The notes: generated from the letters alone by a model not told the origin. A stretch of DNA of 64,000 bases from Sphingopyxis sp. 113P3 (GCF_001278035.1 NZ_CP009453.1:179438-243437), one strand, 5' to 3'; positions 31,415 to 40,787 are shown, counted from the stretch's first letter. Translations and numbers: made by a program.

Positions 31415-33912
31415 ACGACAAGCTCGAACTCGATATTCCAGTGCTGTTGCCGGACCTGCCTGATGCGGCCGATGCCTGCCTGGACCGTCTTGTGTCGACC
31501 CTATCCAAGCGCGAAGGCGTGGAGCGGGCGCATGTGATCTGCCTCGACGGCGACACGCCGGCGGCGCTGTGCATCCATTTCGATGCTGCCAAGCTGCCGC
31601 TGCCGCGCGTGCGCGAGATGGTGCGCGCCGCGGGCGCCGAGATCACCGACCGCTACGGCCATGCAATCTGGCAGGTTACAGGTATCAATCACGAGCGTCG
31701 GGCACGCACCGTCAGCGATGCGCTGTGCGCCTTGCCCGGCGTGGTCCAGGCAAGCGCCAGCACCAGCGGCTCGGTTCGGGTCGAGTATGATCGACGCGAA
31801 ACCACCGAAGAGGAGGTCCGCGCCGCACTTGGCAAGCTGAAGGTCGGTGTGGGCAAGCGGGTCGCGGCCGACGACCATGCCGGCCACGACCACGGGCCGG
31901 GGGGCCACGGCATGAGCGAGGAGAAGCACGGTCCCGGCGATGGCCACGACCATAGCCATGCCGAGTTTCTTGGCCCCAACACCGAGCTGATCTTCGCGCT
32001 CGCCTGCGGCGCGCTGCTGGGGATCGGCTATGCGATCGAGAGGCTAGTTGCCGGCGCACCGGAGTGGCTGCCGACCGCCTGCTACATCACAGCCTACTTT
32101 TTCGGCGGATTCTTCACGCTGCGCGAGGCGATCGATAACCTTCGGATGAAGAAGTTCGAGATCGACACGCTGATGTTGGTCGCTGCCGCCGGCGCCGCTG
32201 CGCTGGGCGCATGGGCCGAAGGCGCGCTGCTGCTGTTCCTGTTCAGCCTTGGTCACGCGCTCGAGCATTACGCGATGGGTCGCGCCAAGAAGGCGATCGA
32301 GGCGCTGGCGAAGCTCGCCCCGGAAACCGCGACCGTGCGTCGCGACGGGGAAACTAGCGAAATCCCTGTCGAACAGATGGTCGTCGGGGACATCGCCATC
32401 GTGCGCCCGAATGAGCGCCTGCCCGCCGACGGCTTCGTCATCAAGGGCACGAGCGCGATCAACCAGGCCCCGGTGACGGGTGAAAGCATCCCGGTCGACA
32501 AGGTGCCGGTCGCCGACGCTGCGGCGGCACGCGCAAAGCCCGATGCGGTGGACGCGGAAAGCCGGGTTTTTGCCGGTACGATCAACGGCGGCGGCGCGAT
32601 CGAGATCGAGGTGACGCGCCGTTCCAACGAAAGCGCACTCGCCAAGGTCGTGAAGATGGTGAGCGAAGCGGAGACGCAGAAGTCGCCGACGCAGCGCTTC
32701 ACCGATCGGTTTGAGCGGATCTTCGTGCCTGCTGTCCTGATCCTGTCGGTGCTCCTGCTCTTCGCATGGGTGGTCGTCGACGAGCCGTTCCGCGACAGCT
32801 TCTATCGCGCGATGGCGGTACTGGTGGCGGCAAGCCCGTGCGCGCTCGCCATCGCAACTCCGAGCGCTGTCCTGTCTGGCGTTGCCCGTGCAGCGCGGGG
32901 CGGCGTGCTCGTGAAGGGCGGTGCACCGCTCGAAAACCTTGGGTCGCTCAAGGCGATCGCTTTCGACAAGACGGGCACGCTGACCGAAGGTCGTCCGCGC
33001 ATCACCGATGTGGTGCCCGTCGATGGCGCCGATGAAGGCGAGCTGCTGGCGCTGGCCGTCGCCGTCGAAGCGTTGAGCGACCATCCTCTGGCCCAAGCGA
33101 TCGTCAAGGACGGTCGCGAACGACTGAACGATCGTGCCGTGCCGACTGCCGGCGACCTCAAGAGCCTGACCGGTCGGGGCGTCACCGCGAGCGTGGATGG
33201 CGAGACGGTCTGGATCGGGAAGGCCGAGATGTTCGGGAGTGAGGGTATTCCGGCGCTGGGGCAGGGAGCGCAGGACGCGATCGCGAAACTGCGCGAGAAC
33301 GGTCGCACGACGATGGTGGTCCGCAAGGGGGACCGCGACCTGGGCGCGATCGGCCTGATGGACACGCCCCGCGAAGCGGCAAAGACCGCGCTGCGCCGGC
33401 TGCACGAGATGGGCGTGTCGCGGATGATAATGATCTCTGGCGACCACCAGAAAGTCGCCGAAGCGATCGCCAACGAAGTCGGGATCGATGAGGCGTGGGG
33501 CGACCTCATGCCCGAAGACAAGGTTGCCGCGATCAAGAAGCTCGCCGGTGAAGACAAGGTCGCGATGGTCGGCGACGGCGTGAACGACGCGCCGGCGATG
33601 GCCAGTGCAACGGTCGGCATTGCAATGGGCGCGGCGGGCTCGGACGTGGCGCTGGAGACAGCCGACGTCGCATTGATGGCCGACGATCTGGCGCACCTGC
33701 CATTCGCGGTCGGCTTGAGCCGTCACACACGCGGGATCATCCGCCAGAACGTCTTCGTCAGCCTGGGCGTGGTCGCCTTCCTCGTTCCTGCCACCATCCT
33801 GGGCCTCGGTATTGGGCCAGCGGTGGCGGTTCATGAGGGATCAACGCTGCTTGTTGTCATCAATGCGCTCAGGCTGCTCGCCTACCGCGATCCGGCGGGG
33901 AAGGCGGCATGA
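31411..33912 (+). CDS. P1B-4-type heavy-metal ATPase
   Basis: An 833-residue P-type ATPase with TGES, DKTGT (Asp519 phosphorylated), SDHPLAQAI and GDGVNDAPA. The membrane metal motif is SPC (475-477), not CPC, and the last helices have HEGSTLLVVINALRLL. Both are marks of subgroup P1B-4, which exports Co, Fe, Zn or Ni. The N-terminal 150 residues look like two ferredoxin-like HMA folds without CxxC, then a His/Gly linker (HAGHDHGPGGHG, GHDHSHAE). AAAGGAGG sets the start. Confidence 0.9.
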   Translation: MNDKLELDIPVLLPDLPDAADACLDRLVSTLSKREGVERAHVICLDGDTPAALCIHFDAAKLPLPRVREMVRAAGAEITDRYGHAIWQVTGINHERRARTVSDALCALPGVVQASASTSGSVRVEYDRRETTEEEVRAALGKLKVGVGKRVAADDHAGHDHGPGGHGMSEEKHGPGDGHDHSHAEFLGPNTELIFALACGALLGIGYAIERLVAGAPEWLPTACYITAYFFGGFFTLREAIDNLRMKKFEIDTLMLVAAAGAAALGAWAEGALLLFLFSLGHALEHYAMGRAKKAIEALAKLAPETATVRRDGETSEIPVEQMVVGDIAIVRPNERLPADGFVIKGTSAINQAPVTGESIPVDKVPVADAAAARAKPDAVDAESRVFAGTINGGGAIEIEVTRRSNESALAKVVKMVSEAETQKSPTQRFTDRFERIFVPAVLILSVLLLFAWVVVDEPFRDSFYRAMAVLVAASPCALAIATPSAVLSGVARAARGGVLVKGGAPLENLGSLKAIAFDKTGTLTEGRPRITDVVPVDGADEGELLALAVAVEALSDHPLAQAIVKDGRERLNDRAVPTAGDLKSLTGRGVTASVDGETVWIGKAEMFGSEGIPALGQGAQDAIAKLRENGRTTMVVRKGDRDLGAIGLMDTPREAAKTALRRLHEMGVSRMIMISGDHQKVAEAIANEVGIDEAWGDLMPEDKVAAIKKLAGEDKVAMVGDGVNDAPAMASATVGIAMGAAGSDVALETADVALMADDLAHLPFAVGLSRHTRGIIRQNVFVSLGVVAFLVPATILGLGIGPAVAVHEGSTLLVVINALRLLAYRDPAGKAA

Positions 33913-34658
33913 AGTGGATGATCGCCTTCGACCTCGACGGCACGCTTGCCGAGAGCAAGCGGCCGCTGTCGGAGGATATGGCCACAACCCTCGCCCGATT
34001 GCTCGCCGTCACGGATGTGGCGGTGATCTCGGGCGGGGACTGGCCGCAGTTCGAAAAGCAGGTCGCCTCGCGTCTTCCTGCCGGCGCCGCGCTTGACCGT
34101 CTCTGGTTGATGCCGACCACAGGCACAAAACTCTATCGGTTCATCAACGGCGCTTGGCGCGCGGTCTATGCCGAGCTGTTCGACGACGCAGAGAAGGCGA
34201 CGATCCGCGCGGCCTTCGATCAAGCCCTGACCGATGCCAGCCTCGCCGACGAACGTATCTGGGGCGAACGGATCGAGGACCGGGGCAGCCAGATCACCTT
34301 TTCGGGGCTGGGGCAGGGAGCGCCGCTAAAGGAAAAGGAAGCGTGGGATCCCGACCGAAAGAAGAGGACCGCGTTGCAGGCCACGTTGCGCGCGACGCTG
34401 CCGGACCTCTCGATCAATCTAGGTGGCACGACATCGATCGACGTGACCAGGGCAGGGGTGGACAAGGGCTATGGCCTGAAGCGCCTGAGTGCTGAAAGCG
34501 GCGTCCCGCTCGACGGGATGCTGTTCATCGGCGACGCGATCTTCCCCGGTGGGAATGACTATCCCGCCGCTGAAATTGGCCTCGATACGGTGAGAGTGCG
34601 CGACGTTGCGGAAACCACCGCCGTCGTGACAGCCATCATCGCATGTCTGCACCGGTAG
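33909..34658 (+). CDS. HAD-superfamily (IIB) phosphatase
   Basis: A 249-residue protein: motif I FDLDGTLAESKRPLS, motif II VISGGDWPQFE, late Lys in GVDKGYGLKRL and motif IV GDAIFPGGNDYPA. The Cof-type cap matches phosphomannomutase/sugar-phosphate phosphatases. Substrate unknown. It overlaps the ATPase stop (ATGA), so it is part of the same operon. Confidence 0.85.
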   Translation: MKWMIAFDLDGTLAESKRPLSEDMATTLARLLAVTDVAVISGGDWPQFEKQVASRLPAGAALDRLWLMPTTGTKLYRFINGAWRAVYAELFDDAEKATIRAAFDQALTDASLADERIWGERIEDRGSQITFSGLGQGAPLKEKEAWDPDRKKRTALQATLRATLPDLSINLGGTTSIDVTRAGVDKGYGLKRLSAESGVPLDGMLFIGDAIFPGGNDYPAAEIGLDTVRVRDVAETTAVVTAIIACLHR

Positions 34659-34717
34659 GGATCGCCGATGTTCGCGATCCCCGCCTTGGGCCTGAACGTC
34701 TGTGGGACTCTCGTCCC
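34658..34717 (+). promoter_or_regulatory. Two-hairpin leader before the mgtC-like gene
   Basis: GGGATCGC-N8-GCGATCCC (34658-34681) begins at the HAD stop codon, and GGGAC-TCTC-GTCCC (34704-34717) follows. They could be a terminator plus a leader structure for the MgtC-like gene at 34773. No known riboswitch was recognised. Confidence 0.4.
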
Positions 34718-34772
34718 GACCTTAGCCCTTTACCTCCGATCTGGAGCAATCGCGTAGAACAGGCAGGCCGGC

Positions 34773-35228
34773 ATGTTTCAAAGCTCGTGGTGGGAGATCG
34801 CCACCCATATCATCAGTCTCGCCGTCGCCTACGCGCTCGCCCTTCCTGTTGGCTGGGATCGCGAGAAGGACGCCCGCAGCGCAGGCATCCGTACATTCCC
34901 GTTGGTTGCCATCGCCAGTTGCGGCTTCGTGCTGGTGGGCATCGCGATCCTCGGCCGCACGTCTCCAGCGCAAGCCAGGTTGCTCGAAGGTCTGATTACG
35001 GGCGTCGGCTTCATCGGGGGCGGCGCGATTCTGAAGAAGGGCGACAAGGCGTCAGGTACGGCGACGGCGGCCAGTCTGTGGGCGACTGGGGCTCTCGGCG
35101 CGGCCGTAGGCTACGGCCTATACGACATCGCCTTCATCCTGAGCGCCACCACCTTCCTCACCCTGCGCTGCTCTCGTCCGCTCAAGCGTGCCACCAATGG
35201 CGACGTCGGCAGCTCGGCGAGCCCATGA
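34773..35228 (+). CDS. MgtC/SapB-family membrane protein
   Basis: A 151-residue protein with four to five membrane helices and the family marks LALPVGWDREKDARSAGIRTFPLVAIASCGF and EGLITGVGFIGGGAILKKGD, TAASLWATGALGAAVGYG. MgtC proteins modulate ATP synthase and magnesium homeostasis. It lacks the C-terminal ACT-like domain of Salmonella MgtC. The stop overlaps the next ATG. Confidence 0.9.
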   Translation: MFQSSWWEIATHIISLAVAYALALPVGWDREKDARSAGIRTFPLVAIASCGFVLVGIAILGRTSPAQARLLEGLITGVGFIGGGAILKKGDKASGTATAASLWATGALGAAVGYGLYDIAFILSATTFLTLRCSRPLKRATNGDVGSSASP

Positions 35229-35704
35229 CGAGCCCTTGGGCGAGCCGATGGATGCGGCCTGTGCGATCCCTTACCCGGCGCTGGTCACCGGCGACGACCA
35301 TCGCGGCGCGAGACCGCCAACATCGCTTGCTGCGCTGGGCGACGCTGCTGGAGCGCAATCCCCACCAGATCATCGGCCTGCTGTCCCCCTCGTGGGCGGG
35401 CGGTGACGCGCGCGGCACGATGGTCGATCGGCCGAGCGCGATCGATGTCGCATGGAGCGACGTGGTGCTGCGGGTGATGGGGTTGGCGGGACGATCGCGC
35501 GGTGAAGCAAAATCGTTCTTCGGATTGTCTGATGCCGAGCTGGATCGGATTGCCGCAGGTTCATGGCGGTGTCCGGTTCGACCCGCTTGGCAGGTCGCCG
35601 TGCGGATCAGGAACGTCGAATGTCCGCGCCTGGAAAATCGGATCGTTGGGTCCGTCGCCGCCCTCCTGCTCGTAATTTGCGCGATCTCCTATTGGATCTT
35701 CTGA
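35225..35704 (+). CDS. Hypothetical protein with C-terminal membrane anchor
   Basis: A 159-residue protein: Arg-rich start, a soluble middle (PSAIDVAWSDVVLRVMGLAGRSRGEAKSFFGLSDAELDRIAAG) and one final membrane helix (SVAALLLVICAISYWIF). Tail-anchored layout. Unrecognised; translationally coupled to the MgtC-like gene. Confidence 0.55.
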   Translation: MTSPWASRWMRPVRSLTRRWSPATTIAARDRQHRLLRWATLLERNPHQIIGLLSPSWAGGDARGTMVDRPSAIDVAWSDVVLRVMGLAGRSRGEAKSFFGLSDAELDRIAAGSWRCPVRPAWQVAVRIRNVECPRLENRIVGSVAALLLVICAISYWIF

Positions 35705-35716
35705 CGAGGCTGGTTT

Positions 35717-36325
35717 GTGTTCGACATCATAACATCGATCCTCGCGTCACTCGGCGGCTTTGGCGTCTTCCTGCTGATGCTGGCCGAAAACGTCTTTCCG
35801 CCAATCCCGTCGGAAGTGATTTTGCCACTTGCCGGCTACACCGCTGCGCAGGGGCGCGGCTCGCTGTGGGTGGTGGCAATCGCCGGCACCCTCGGATCGG
35901 CTGCAGGGGCGGTGCTGTGGTACTATGTCGGCCGCTGGATCGGCATCGAACGATTGAAGCGCTTTGCTTCCCGCCACGGCCGATGGCTGACGTTGACGCC
36001 CGGTGAGGTCGATCATGTCGACCGCTGGTTCGACCGCTACGGTCGTTGGGCGGTTCTGTTCGGGCGCATGGTCCCGGGAGTCCGGACCCTGATTTCGGTG
36101 CCCGCAGGGGTCAGCGGGATGCCCCTTGGTCCATTCTTGGTCTCGACGCTCACCGGCTCGGCCATATGGACCGTTATCCTCGTGCTGGCGGGCTATGAGC
36201 TGGGCGAACGCTATAGCCAGGTGGCGAGCGTCATCGAACCGGTCAGCAACGCCGTGCTCGCGCTGGCCGTCATCTGGTATCTTTGGCGGGTCGCGACTTT
36301 CGGGCGATCAAGGGGTGGCCATTGA
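35717..36325 (+). CDS. DedA-family membrane protein
   Basis: A 202-residue protein with the DedA marks MLAENVFPPIPSEVILPLAGYTAAQG and VLFGRMVPGVRTLISVPAGVSGMPLGPFLVSTLTGSAIW. DedA proteins are proton-dependent undecaprenyl-phosphate or lipid flippases; some help resist metals or drugs. GTG start at 35717. The stop overlaps the next ATG. Confidence 0.9.
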   Translation: MFDIITSILASLGGFGVFLLMLAENVFPPIPSEVILPLAGYTAAQGRGSLWVVAIAGTLGSAAGAVLWYYVGRWIGIERLKRFASRHGRWLTLTPGEVDHVDRWFDRYGRWAVLFGRMVPGVRTLISVPAGVSGMPLGPFLVSTLTGSAIWTVILVLAGYELGERYSQVASVIEPVSNAVLALAVIWYLWRVATFGRSRGGH

Positions 36326-36546
36326 TGGCTGACCTGCTGCCCGCGTTTCCTGCCGGCCTTTGGCTCATGGCAGCTTCGATGCTTGTCCGCATCACACGCT
36401 TTGCACGTGCCTTTAGCCTGATCTCACCAGCCAGCGCGATCATCCTCATCAGATTGGTTGGAAGGCTTCACCGCAGCGGATTTCACGCATGGCGTCGCAA
36501 CGGAGGGAAGTGGCGTTGGGCCGGAATATGGAGAGGATCGACATAA
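36325..36546 (+). CDS. Small hypothetical membrane protein (73 residues)
   Basis: MADLLPAFPAGLWLMAASMLVRITRFARAF then a second hydrophobic stretch and a basic tail (RNGGKWRWAG). It starts in the DedA stop and ends on the next ATG, so it looks translated within the operon. Unrecognised. Confidence 0.4.
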   Translation: MADLLPAFPAGLWLMAASMLVRITRFARAFSLISPASAIILIRLVGRLHRSGFHAWRRNGGKWRWAGIWRGST

Positions 36547-36776
36547 TGGGGAACAGCAAGCAGCAGGCGATCATCGCCGTTGCCGCAACAATCGTTCTGT
36601 CCGGATGCGGGCTGATTAAACCACGCGACGCCGGCTATTTCCGCTTCCACGCGGAAGAGGCGAGACTGGTCGTCACACGCTGCGAGCGGGGCCAAGAGAC
36701 CGGCAGCGACTGCGAGGCCGCGGCGCAAGCCGTGGCCGAGCTCGACGCGGCGGCGGGGCGGCAGTCTGGACGCTGA
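36546..36776 (+). CDS. Small lipoprotein resembling EexN entry-exclusion proteins
   Basis: A 76-residue protein with lipobox LSGC (Cys near residue 20), then [34 protein letters not shown]. The Y..H.EEA..V...C......DC..A.. spacing is like EexN lipoproteins of conjugative plasmids. No transfer genes are nearby, so the call is tentative. Confidence 0.45.
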   Translation: MGNSKQQAIIAVAATIVLSGCGLIKPRDAGYFRFHAEEARLVVTRCERGQETGSDCEAAAQAVAELDAAAGRQSGR

Positions 36777-36834
36777 AGCGAGCCACCTTCGCCCGCCCCA
36801 TGAACCAAATCACTATCACTGGAGACGAATCGTA

Positions 36835-37221
36835 ATGATCGGAAGCAACAGGCCGTTCGCGCTGATGCTGGCAATGACCGCCGTCTTAACCCCGCTTTCC
36901 GCGAAGGCACAGCATACCCAGCATGGGTCAACTGGTGCCGTGTCAGGCTCGCTAAACGAGCCGCCCGCTACGCGGGCCTACCGGGCCGCAAATGCCAAGA
37001 TGCATGGCGATATGGACGTAGCCTTCACGGGTGATGCCGACGCCGATTTTATGCGCGCGATGATTCCCCATCATGAAGGCGCTATCGCGATGGCTGAAAT
37101 CGAATTGAAGTATGGCCGAGATCCCGCCGTGCGCCGCCTCGCGGCCGCAGTGGTGGCAACCCAAAGGCGCGAGATCGCCGAAATGCGGACCTGGCTTGCA
37201 CGTCGGCAACCCCGAAAGTAG
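36835..37221 (+). CDS. DUF305-family exported protein
   Basis: A 128-residue protein with a signal peptide ending AKAQ and the DUF305 core [26 protein letters not shown]. The HH pair and Met residues suggest copper or other metal binding; the family is common in copper islands. Last plus-strand gene of the metal region. Confidence 0.85.
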   Translation: MIGSNRPFALMLAMTAVLTPLSAKAQHTQHGSTGAVSGSLNEPPATRAYRAANAKMHGDMDVAFTGDADADFMRAMIPHHEGAIAMAEIELKYGRDPAVRRLAAAVVATQRREIAEMRTWLARRQPRK

Positions 37222-37342
37222 CGGCTGATTGAAAAGGTGGCGCTCACCGCCGTCAATGATGGCGACGGTCGTGATTTTGGGATCATAGGCCAGTCGCGCC
37301 GCCACGTCCCGGCCCTCGTCGGGGCCGGGATCGTGGGGGCGC

Positions 37343-37558
37343 TCATGCCGCCTCGTCCAGTTCAGGGGCCGTCTCAACGGCCATGCGGCTCAAGAGCCAG
37401 TCGGACGCGTCCTGGGCTAGGCGGGCGGCGGTGAAGATGCACCGCTTGTCGTTGCGCAGGGCCTGTAGCCAACTCGCCAGATAGGCGGCGTGGTCTTCAC
37501 GATCGTGAAGCTTGATGCCGATGGTCGCGCTGACGAACGCCGCCCCTAGCTCCGCCAC
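37343..37558 (-). pseudogene. ardC: ardC, 3' part, cut off by the recombinase-trio element
   Basis: VAELGAAFVSATIGIKLHDREDHAAYLASWLQALRNDKRCIFTAARLAQDASDWLL: about 70 residues of the C-terminal ArdC metallopeptidase region. The upstream part is at 44156-44866: that piece ends ...FEELVA and this one resumes VAELGAAF, so the two were one gene of about 310 residues. A short open frame from inside the element could still express it. The 121 bases between here and 37221 hold minus-strand coding-like sequence (RDVAARLAYDPKITTVAIIDGGER), possibly a relic of the next backbone gene. Confidence 0.75.
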
Positions 37559-37614
37559 ATATCCTGACAGTCCAGCGCTAATGTGAATTCCAGCGCCATT
37601 TTTTCGAACCTGTT

Positions 37615-38517
37615 TCACGCCGCCATCTCCTCGGCCTGAGGCTGCTGGGCATGCATCCAGTCGGCTGCGGCCTGGGCCTTGCTGGCAGCTGTGAAAATCG
37701 CACGTGGGTCATCCTTGAACACGCGCAGCCAGGACGCGACGTAGGCGGCGTGATCGGGCCGTGGGTGATGGGCGATACCGAGATCCGCGAGGACGAACGA
37801 TGCGGTAAGTTCGGCGCAAATCTCCTCGATCGCGAGGCTGTCGCGCTTGAACCGTTCGGCGAAGTTGCGGTCGAGCCGGTGCTTTGCGCCAGTGGCGTGA
37901 CCACATTCGTGCAGCAATGTGCCCATGTGGGCCGACGCGTCGCGGAATGTGGCAAAGGTCGGCATGAAAATCTGGTCGAGATCGATCCGGTAATGCGCGT
38001 CGTATGCCCCCTCGATGACCGGAATCTTCAATGCAGAAACGAACGCCTCGGCGTGCGCGAACCGTTCGCTCTCGGGCAAGACCGCGACCGGTGCAGGCTC
38101 GTAGCCTTCCACCTGAGCGAGGTTGAACACGGTGAACGCGCGGGCGAACATGCGCCCGGGGCCGGCTTCGCCCTCATCATGATCATCGTCGGCGCGCGAT
38201 GTAGCCTGCTTCCAGAATACGACCGTGGTGCCGTGCTCCCCTTTGCGAACCTGCGCACCGAGAGCCGCCCACTGACGGTAGGTGCCCCACAGACCGCTGG
38301 AATAAGCAGCCGCTTCGGCAGCAATCCAGAGCGCCAGCACGTTGACGCCCCGATAGCGCCGACGAGAGGTGACATTCTGCGGCCGGGTGGTGGCCGCGCC
38401 GTCGTGATGCCACGGCATGCGCCAGTCACCGGCACCGGCTTCGATGGCATCAACGATCTCGGCGGTGATGCGTGAATAGACGTCGGCGCGCGCCGATGCT
38501 GGGTGGGATCGGGTCAT
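37615..38517 (-). CDS. ardC: Antirestriction protein ArdC carried by the element
   Basis: A 300-residue protein: N-terminal ssDNA-binding domain (DVYSRITAEIVDAIEAGAGDWRMPWH, RRYRGVNVLALWIAAE, WGTYRQWAALGAQVRKGEHGTTVVFWK) and a C-terminal zinc metallopeptidase with LLHECGHATGAKHRLDR and the distal Glu in EEICAELTASFVLADLG. ArdC protects incoming DNA from host restriction. Start 38517 has GGAG upstream. It lies downstream of the recombinase genes. Confidence 0.92.
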   Translation of the reverse strand: MTRSHPASARADVYSRITAEIVDAIEAGAGDWRMPWHHDGAATTRPQNVTSRRRYRGVNVLALWIAAEAAAYSSGLWGTYRQWAALGAQVRKGEHGTTVVFWKQATSRADDDHDEGEAGPGRMFARAFTVFNLAQVEGYEPAPVAVLPESERFAHAEAFVSALKIPVIEGAYDAHYRIDLDQIFMPTFATFRDASAHMGTLLHECGHATGAKHRLDRNFAERFKRDSLAIEEICAELTASFVLADLGIAHHPRPDHAAYVASWLRVFKDDPRAIFTAASKAQAAADWMHAQQPQAEEMAA

Positions 38518-38561
38518 GGCAGGTCTCCGCGACGGTCGGAGGGAAACTCTCTCCCGCTCCT

Positions 38562-40787
38562 TCAGTCCGTCACCCCAAAACCGGCATCCTCTTCCTCTCC
38601 CGCCACACCGGCATGCGGTGTGGCGGTACCGGGCACGATCTGAGCGAGAACTGTCTCGATCCTTGCGACTTCGGCCTGAAGCGTGACCCGCTGCGGCTCA
38701 GGAAGCCGCTTCTCGCGCAGCAGCATGCGCGCTTCGTCGGCCCCGCGCTGCCAGGACGCGCGATGCCGCGCGGTGAGGCAGGCGTTGGGGCAGCGGAGCG
38801 GTTCGCACATCGAAATCATCGGTGCTGGCGGGCCGGGCTGTGTGATCCGGTTGAGGCACAGGGCCGTTGCGGGATCGAAGAAGCAGTCGGCCAGCGGGCC
38901 GACATGCAGTGTTCGCGCGAGACTGGCGAGCATGGTGCGCAAGCGCTGCCGATCGGCGATCATGGCGGGCAGCGGCGCCAGCTCGCTTGCGACGACATCG
39001 AGCCCGGTCCCGACGCGGTTCGCGGCAGGGCCACCCAAGCGGGCACCACCTTGCCGCTCGTCGAAATAGGCCAGGATGTCGTCGATCTGGCCGAGCGCAC
39101 GCTGGGCTTCAATCTCGCCGCGAAATCCCGACCGGCTGCTTCCAGCATAGCCTTCGAAGGCGGCAACACTGGCGTGCTTGTACTGAATCATGCCGGCGAT
39201 CGTCCCGAAGGGCCGGTTGGCGATATGCCAGGCAATCGTGCGGCGGAACTGACGGGTGGTCAGCCGCCAGGGTGTGCCATTGGGTCGTGGAGGAATCACC
39301 GGCGCATCAGGCGATCCAAACTGCTGGTTGAGATGGTCACGAAATCGGTTGAGCTGGCGGACGATCTCGGCAGAGACATGAGTCTTGGTGTTGGCGCGAA
39401 GTGACAGCACAGGCCAAAGCGTCGTAGTGCCCCGCGCTCGTCCGGCCCGCTCGGACAACTGCTCGAGCACAGCGACCGCGTCGGCAACGGGCGCGATCGT
39501 AACCCACTCCGCTTGTTCTCCGCCTCCGCGCTTGCCCTTGTACGCGACCGACTTGATGCGGTGACGCAATATAACGCCGTCTTCGTCTCTGACGATGGAT
39601 AGGCATCCACGCTTCATTGCCTGGATCTCGCTGTCGCGCATACCCGACAGATAGGCGCAAACAATATAGGCTGCGGACTGTAGCATGACCTCTTCCAGAG
39701 CCAATGCCTTGACATCGAATCGGCTGCGCCAGGGCTGACGGGTCCCGGGATCCACGGCGATCGGTGCATCCATCCCCCCGACTTCGGTGCCGAGTTCCGT
39801 GATGGCGGCGGCGATCAGGTCTGGTGCACCGGTCGTCAGACTGAGGTGCATGGCGGGCTCTGCCTGCGCATCGACGCCGGCGTGGAGATGAAGGAGATGG
39901 TAGTTGATCGGTGGCAGGTGTTCGCCGGTCAACGGATCGGTGCGGACAGCAGCGTTGTACAAGCCGGTCCAGATGGGAACGCCGCGGCCCTGCCGCCGCA
40001 AGCCCGTGAGGTATGCGGTTAGCCGTTGCCGTTGCCGCGCGCGGCGTTCGGCCTGATCGAGATGAGCCTCGCGCGCAATCAATCGGCTGCGCCTGGCTTC
40101 GAGACGCTCAAGCTCCCGGCGCGCAGCGAAAATGTCGGGCGCGAAGTGGGTCACATAGCGCAGCGACCATGCCAGCAGCGGCGTCATGATCTCTTCGGGA
40201 ATGCGTGGCGTCCGGTTCTCACCGGGGATGTACCGGGCACCGGCGACCGAGAACGGGCTGCGCCCGGGCCACGGATCGATACGAAGACGGGCCGTTGGAA
40301 GGTGGCGGCGCAACTCGTGAAGGTCGAAGATGACGCGCAGCAATACTGCGACCGCAACCGGACGTAGCCCCTCACGGCGCTTCGAACGGGCAAAGCGGTC
40401 AAGCAGAGACTGATCGACCCGCGCAAGATCGAAGCGCCCAAGGTCGGCCTTCACGAAGTTGAAGAAAAGCAGGGCCCGGTTGGCCTCACCCCGCACGGCT
40501 GCTGGCTGAAGCCGGGGGCGATGGCCCGGCAGATCGACATTGAGCCGCGCATGGAGAAACTGGCGCAGGGCATCGGCAATGGCTGGGTCTTCGATGCTGC
40601 TAAAATGCACGGTGACATGGCAGCGCCGGGCGTTATCGCGAAAGACGCCCGGCGACAGGTCCCAGGTCGGATCGCCGTAACGCGAGAGATCGGCGCGGTT
40701 GCAGCCAGGCCGCAACGGGACCGACATGAGTACGGGAAGCGTCTCACGCGCCCTGCCGTCATGGGCCGGCAAGGATGCGGCAGTCAT
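38562..40787 (-). CDS. Tyrosine recombinase 3 of the element (741 residues)
   Basis: A large XerC/D-superfamily protein. Catalytic-domain marks at about 370-560: AYLSGMRDSEIQAMKRG (Arg I), TTRQFRRTIAWHIAN in the place of HxLRH, and YKHASVAAFEGYAG (His and nucleophile Tyr). The N-terminal 350 residues are probably the DNA-binding part. The C-terminus adds Cys-containing sequence (FFDPATALCLNRI, CEPLRCPNACLTARH) that may bind zinc. The start overlaps the upstream gene by ATGA. Confidence 0.8.
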   Translation of the reverse strand: MTAASLPAHDGRARETLPVLMSVPLRPGCNRADLSRYGDPTWDLSPGVFRDNARRCHVTVHFSSIEDPAIADALRQFLHARLNVDLPGHRPRLQPAAVRGEANRALLFFNFVKADLGRFDLARVDQSLLDRFARSKRREGLRPVAVAVLLRVIFDLHELRRHLPTARLRIDPWPGRSPFSVAGARYIPGENRTPRIPEEIMTPLLAWSLRYVTHFAPDIFAARRELERLEARRSRLIAREAHLDQAERRARQRQRLTAYLTGLRRQGRGVPIWTGLYNAAVRTDPLTGEHLPPINYHLLHLHAGVDAQAEPAMHLSLTTGAPDLIAAAITELGTEVGGMDAPIAVDPGTRQPWRSRFDVKALALEEVMLQSAAYIVCAYLSGMRDSEIQAMKRGCLSIVRDEDGVILRHRIKSVAYKGKRGGGEQAEWVTIAPVADAVAVLEQLSERAGRARGTTTLWPVLSLRANTKTHVSAEIVRQLNRFRDHLNQQFGSPDAPVIPPRPNGTPWRLTTRQFRRTIAWHIANRPFGTIAGMIQYKHASVAAFEGYAGSSRSGFRGEIEAQRALGQIDDILAYFDERQGGARLGGPAANRVGTGLDVVASELAPLPAMIADRQRLRTMLASLARTLHVGPLADCFFDPATALCLNRITQPGPPAPMISMCEPLRCPNACLTARHRASWQRGADEARMLLREKRLPEPQRVTLQAEVARIETVLAQIVPGTATPHAGVAGEEEDAGFGVTD

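Noticed and set aside
32044..33834. 596-residue minus-strand frame inside the P1B ATPase gene
   Set aside because: Antisense shadow of conserved ATPase sequence without any recognisable motif.
34658..34772. Known Mg, Mn or Ni/Co riboswitch before the MgtC-like gene
   Set aside because: The conserved cores of M-box, yybP-ykoY and NiCo classes were not recognised; only two simple hairpins are present.
37226..37342. Possible gene start after the ardC 3' fragment (minus strand)
   Set aside because: The coding-like frame (RDVAARLAYDPKITTVAIIDGGER) lacks a start in frame and runs into the DUF305 gene; kept only as a comment on a relic.
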